Assembly (NCBI GenBank): GCA_002428995.1
Contig: DIYJ01000003.1
Span: 62,001 to 126,000, forward strand
Source of the DNA: Flavobacteriales bacterium UBA6057
GTDB lineage: Bacteria > Bacteroidota > Bacteroidia > Flavobacteriales_G > Salibacteraceae
DNA: 64,000 nt
Direction: 5' to 3'
In this document: positions 62,383 to 64,000 of the stretch, piece after piece
Position numbering within the stretch: the first letter of the stretch is position 1
How the letters are laid out: the number at the start of each line of letters is the position of its first letter
The notes under the pieces: generated by a model
Told to the model about the DNA's origin: nothing
The model's input: only the letters and a program-made list of their open reading frames with translations
Database searches by the model: none
Translations under genes and position numbers: made by a program

Positions 62383-63630
62383 ATGCCGCGCCTAAAACTT
62401 ACTGAAAAGCGGATCAAGGAATTGCCGCTGCCAACAGACAAGGACAAAATCGAATATTGGGATACGGAGGTGACACAGCTTTGTGTGGTAGCCCGGAAAT
62501 CAGGAAAGAAACGCTATGCCTTTGCATACCGCTTTCAATCACTACAACAGAATTGGCACTTCGGTCCTTACTGCAAAGATTATTCGCTTGAGGCATTTCG
62601 AAACGATGTTAAGAAATGGAAAGTCCAGCTTACCGAACATATCAATCCATTCGAGATACCGGATGAAAGTGACTCTACCCCCACAGTCATTGAAGTTTGC
62701 CAAAAGAATTTGAACCGTAAGGTCAAAATCAAAAAATCACTTGGCAAGCCGCTTTCAGCCGGAACAATACGTGACTATGAGCGCGTGAATAAAATCATAG
62801 AAAGTCATCATACCGGAATTGGCGAATTGCTTGTTACACAGGTCACTTTGGAATTTGCTGCGCGTTTTCTTGAAGCATTCCTTGATAAAAGACGTGAACA
62901 TGATTCAATTCGTGCCCGTCTGGTCAACGTTTGGAAAGAAGATGTAATTGGACAACTTATTGCCGGTAGATGGGACATTCTCTATAACCCGTGGGAATTG
63001 CAGCCCAAAATGTACACACTCCCATCCCCGGAAACCCTTCCAAGACATACAGATGAGGAAATACTTATGATTCTCGATTATTTGAAACGTGCAGAGCTTG
63101 GTAAACTCGATATTGATGTTAGCCAGGTCTGGATAGACTTCATGCGTTTCTTCATCGAAAATGGAACCAGACCAACAGAAACACTTGCAATACAATACCC
63201 TTGGATTAACCTCGAAGGAGGTTACGTGAAGCACGAATTCACTAAAACAGGCACCAAGATTATTTACCTGATGGATGAAACTGTTAACCGGATCAGGAGA
63301 TCAATCGACACCCGTAGATCTAATTTCCTATTCCCAAGCGGTCATGGTGGCCACAGAGAGAATTATTCTAAGGAATATGGTAGGATGCAGAGGCGTATTG
63401 GCACACTGCCTGAACCGTATGGTATTAGAAGATGGCACGCAAAAAAGGCGCGTTTGGCTCTTAATGGCAGCAGCCAAGAGCTTCAAAAACTAATGTCTTG
63501 GAAAACGGAATCAATGGCGAGCAGATATTCAGGAAACGATGATGATATCCTAGAACAAGAAATCTTGCAAAACCGAAAAAGAAAGGGTGTAGTAAGTGAA
63601 GACATAAGAAAACTGATTGAAAATCAGTAA
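62383..63630 (+). CDS. Tyrosine recombinase (integrase)
   Basis: 415 residues with a GGAGGG Shine-Dalgarno 4 bases before the ATG. N-terminal DUF4102-like arm-binding domain (LKLTEKRIKELPLPTDKDK, then WDTEVTQLCVVARKSGKKRYAFAYRF), a SAM-like core-binding domain (about 100-190) and a catalytic domain. Catalytic set: Arg263 (NGTRPTE), Lys288 (TKTGT), Arg349 (YGIRRW, where Tyr stands in the usual His position), Trp373 (MSWKTESM, a known replacement for His) and nucleophile Tyr382 (SRYSG). It should recombine the tRNA-Lys core 155 bases downstream, using the repeated arm sites around it. Confidence 0.92.
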   Translation: MPRLKLTEKRIKELPLPTDKDKIEYWDTEVTQLCVVARKSGKKRYAFAYRFQSLQQNWHFGPYCKDYSLEAFRNDVKKWKVQLTEHINPFEIPDESDSTPTVIEVCQKNLNRKVKIKKSLGKPLSAGTIRDYERVNKIIESHHTGIGELLVTQVTLEFAARFLEAFLDKRREHDSIRARLVNVWKEDVIGQLIAGRWDILYNPWELQPKMYTLPSPETLPRHTDEEILMILDYLKRAELGKLDIDVSQVWIDFMRFFIENGTRPTETLAIQYPWINLEGGYVKHEFTKTGTKIIYLMDETVNRIRRSIDTRRSNFLFPSGHGGHRENYSKEYGRMQRRIGTLPEPYGIRRWHAKKARLALNGSSQELQKLMSWKTESMASRYSGNDDDILEQEILQNRKRKGVVSEDIRKLIENQ

Positions 63631-63647
63631 CTCAGAGACTAGTATTC

Positions 63648-63668
63648 TGACGAGCATATGACGAGCAA
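63648..63668 (+). repeat. 21-nt repeat, copy 1 (arm-type site candidate)
   Basis: TGACGAGCA-TA-TGACGAGCA-A: two copies of the 9-mer TGACGAGCA at 11-bp spacing. Identical to 63879-63899. Located 18 bases after the integrase stop, 116 bases left of the tRNA-Lys fragment. Confidence 0.8.
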
Positions 63669-63784
63669 CAGGACTAAATACACAGCCAAATTGTTACAAA
63701 ATGATACAAAATCGGGAAGGTGCAAATTGACATTTCACAAGCGATTACAAAAGCTTAGGATTTCCTACAATTTCCTTGGATCAA

Positions 63785-63829
63785 CTTTTAATCAGTGGGT
63801 CACAGGTTCGAATCCTGTCGGGATCACCA
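63785..63829 (+). repeat. 3' half of a tRNA-Lys(UUU) gene, probable att core
   Basis: CTTTTAA anticodon loop, 3' anticodon stem TCAGT, variable loop GGGTC, T-arm ACAGG-TTCGAAT-CCTGT, acceptor CGGGATC, discriminator A and CCA. Upstream bases do not pair as an anticodon stem and no D-arm exists, so only the half from the anticodon loop is present, as expected for an attP or att end of an integrase that crosses over at the anticodon loop. Confidence 0.85.
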
Positions 63830-63878
63830 TACTCAGCAAGGGCTACAGCCTCAATGCTAAATCTTCAAAAAACCTCTA

Positions 63879-63899
63879 TGACGAGCATATGACGAGCAA
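63879..63899 (+). repeat. 21-nt repeat, copy 2 (arm-type site candidate)
   Basis: Identical to copy 1 (63648-63668), 49 bases right of the tRNA-Lys fragment and in the same orientation. Beyond it to the window end (63900-64000) I see no gene, promoter or repeat. Confidence 0.8.
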
Positions 63900-64000
63900 T
63901 ATTCAAGTACTGGCTACTGCCATGTATGGCTGCATACATTTTGTTGCATGAACTATATAGGGACATCTTAGGTCAACGGATGATCTTTTGAGTATCTGCA

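Noticed and set aside
63740..63829. Complete tRNA-Lys gene
   Set aside because: Only the half from the anticodon loop onward is present; upstream bases do not form the 5' anticodon stem, D-arm or acceptor strand.
56291..63829. tRNA fragments at 56291 and 63785 as attL/attR of one element
   Set aside because: They are in inverted orientation and differ in acceptor and anticodon-side sequence, so simple integration by one recombinase does not produce them.
63658..63951. 97-aa plus-strand ORF after the integrase
   Set aside because: It translates the tRNA-Lys fragment (QWVTGSNPVGIT) and both repeats; no homology-like features, so it is a chance ORF.
1..64000. CRISPR array, rRNA operon or transposase
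   Set aside because: No regularly spaced repeats, no rRNA-like stretches and no transposase motifs were found on either strand.

Overview
The first ~56 kb look like core chromosome of a Bacteroidota bacterium, probably a Flavobacteriia-like lineage. The evidence is a T9SS C-terminal sorting domain (8589-9905), Bacteroidota-typical families (DUF1599, BT_3928-type DoxX protein, DUF1684, DUF2279, 366-aa MenE), many Sec or lipoprotein signals ending in AQ or SC, start codons without Shine-Dalgarno sequences, and several TAnnTTTG-type -7 promoter elements close to start codons. No rRNA, complete tRNA or CRISPR array was found.

Layout of the chromosomal part. 0-14.3 kb: DUF1684 protein, histone-deacetylase-family hydrolase, tandem thioredoxins, POT peptide transporter, secreted DPP-IV-like peptidase, FAD-linked oxidase, T9SS cargo, a TPR protein with a C-terminal helix-turn-helix, a ZU5-like exported protein and a lipoprotein. 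14.4-17.5 kb: M1 aminopeptidase and proline dehydrogenase. 17.5-28.7 kb: housekeeping genes (menE-menC, accA, folP, DUF1599, DUF2279, BT_3928-like, a lone OppB-type permease, tpiA, floA-nfeD-clpS). 28.7-40.6 kb: a ~1,900-aa PorE-like/coiled-coil/SPOR protein, plsY, a 1,490-aa exported protein of unknown function, and prmA. 40.6-47.8 kb: NYN-OST-HTH protein, VOC protein, SH3 protein, MDR oxidoreductase, TfoX-N protein, fatty acid desaturase, LpxL-like acyltransferase, DinB protein and a lipoprotein. 47.8-54.9 kb: a small pectin/rhamnogalacturonan locus (family-9 carbohydrate-binding protein, GH28, GH78, FucP-type sugar symporter) without SusC/SusD.

From ~56.3 kb the character changes. A small GIY-YIG gene sits between two tRNA T-arm-like fragments. 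Two unrecognised genes follow. From ~57.7 kb there is a block whose genes have clear Shine-Dalgarno sequences and sigma70-type TTGACA promoters, unlike the chromosome to the left. It holds a divergent pair of XRE regulators around TACACC/GGTGTA operators, a possible heme-oxygenase-like metalloprotein, a dCache sensor with a degenerate histidine-kinase core, a small HTH protein (candidate excisionase) and a tyrosine integrase. The integrase is followed by a 45-nt tRNA-Lys 3' half, flanked on both sides by identical 21-nt repeats resembling integrase arm sites. The block looks like an integrative element of proteobacterial origin. Whether it is truly integrated here, nested in a larger island, or joined by assembly cannot be decided from this sequence alone.
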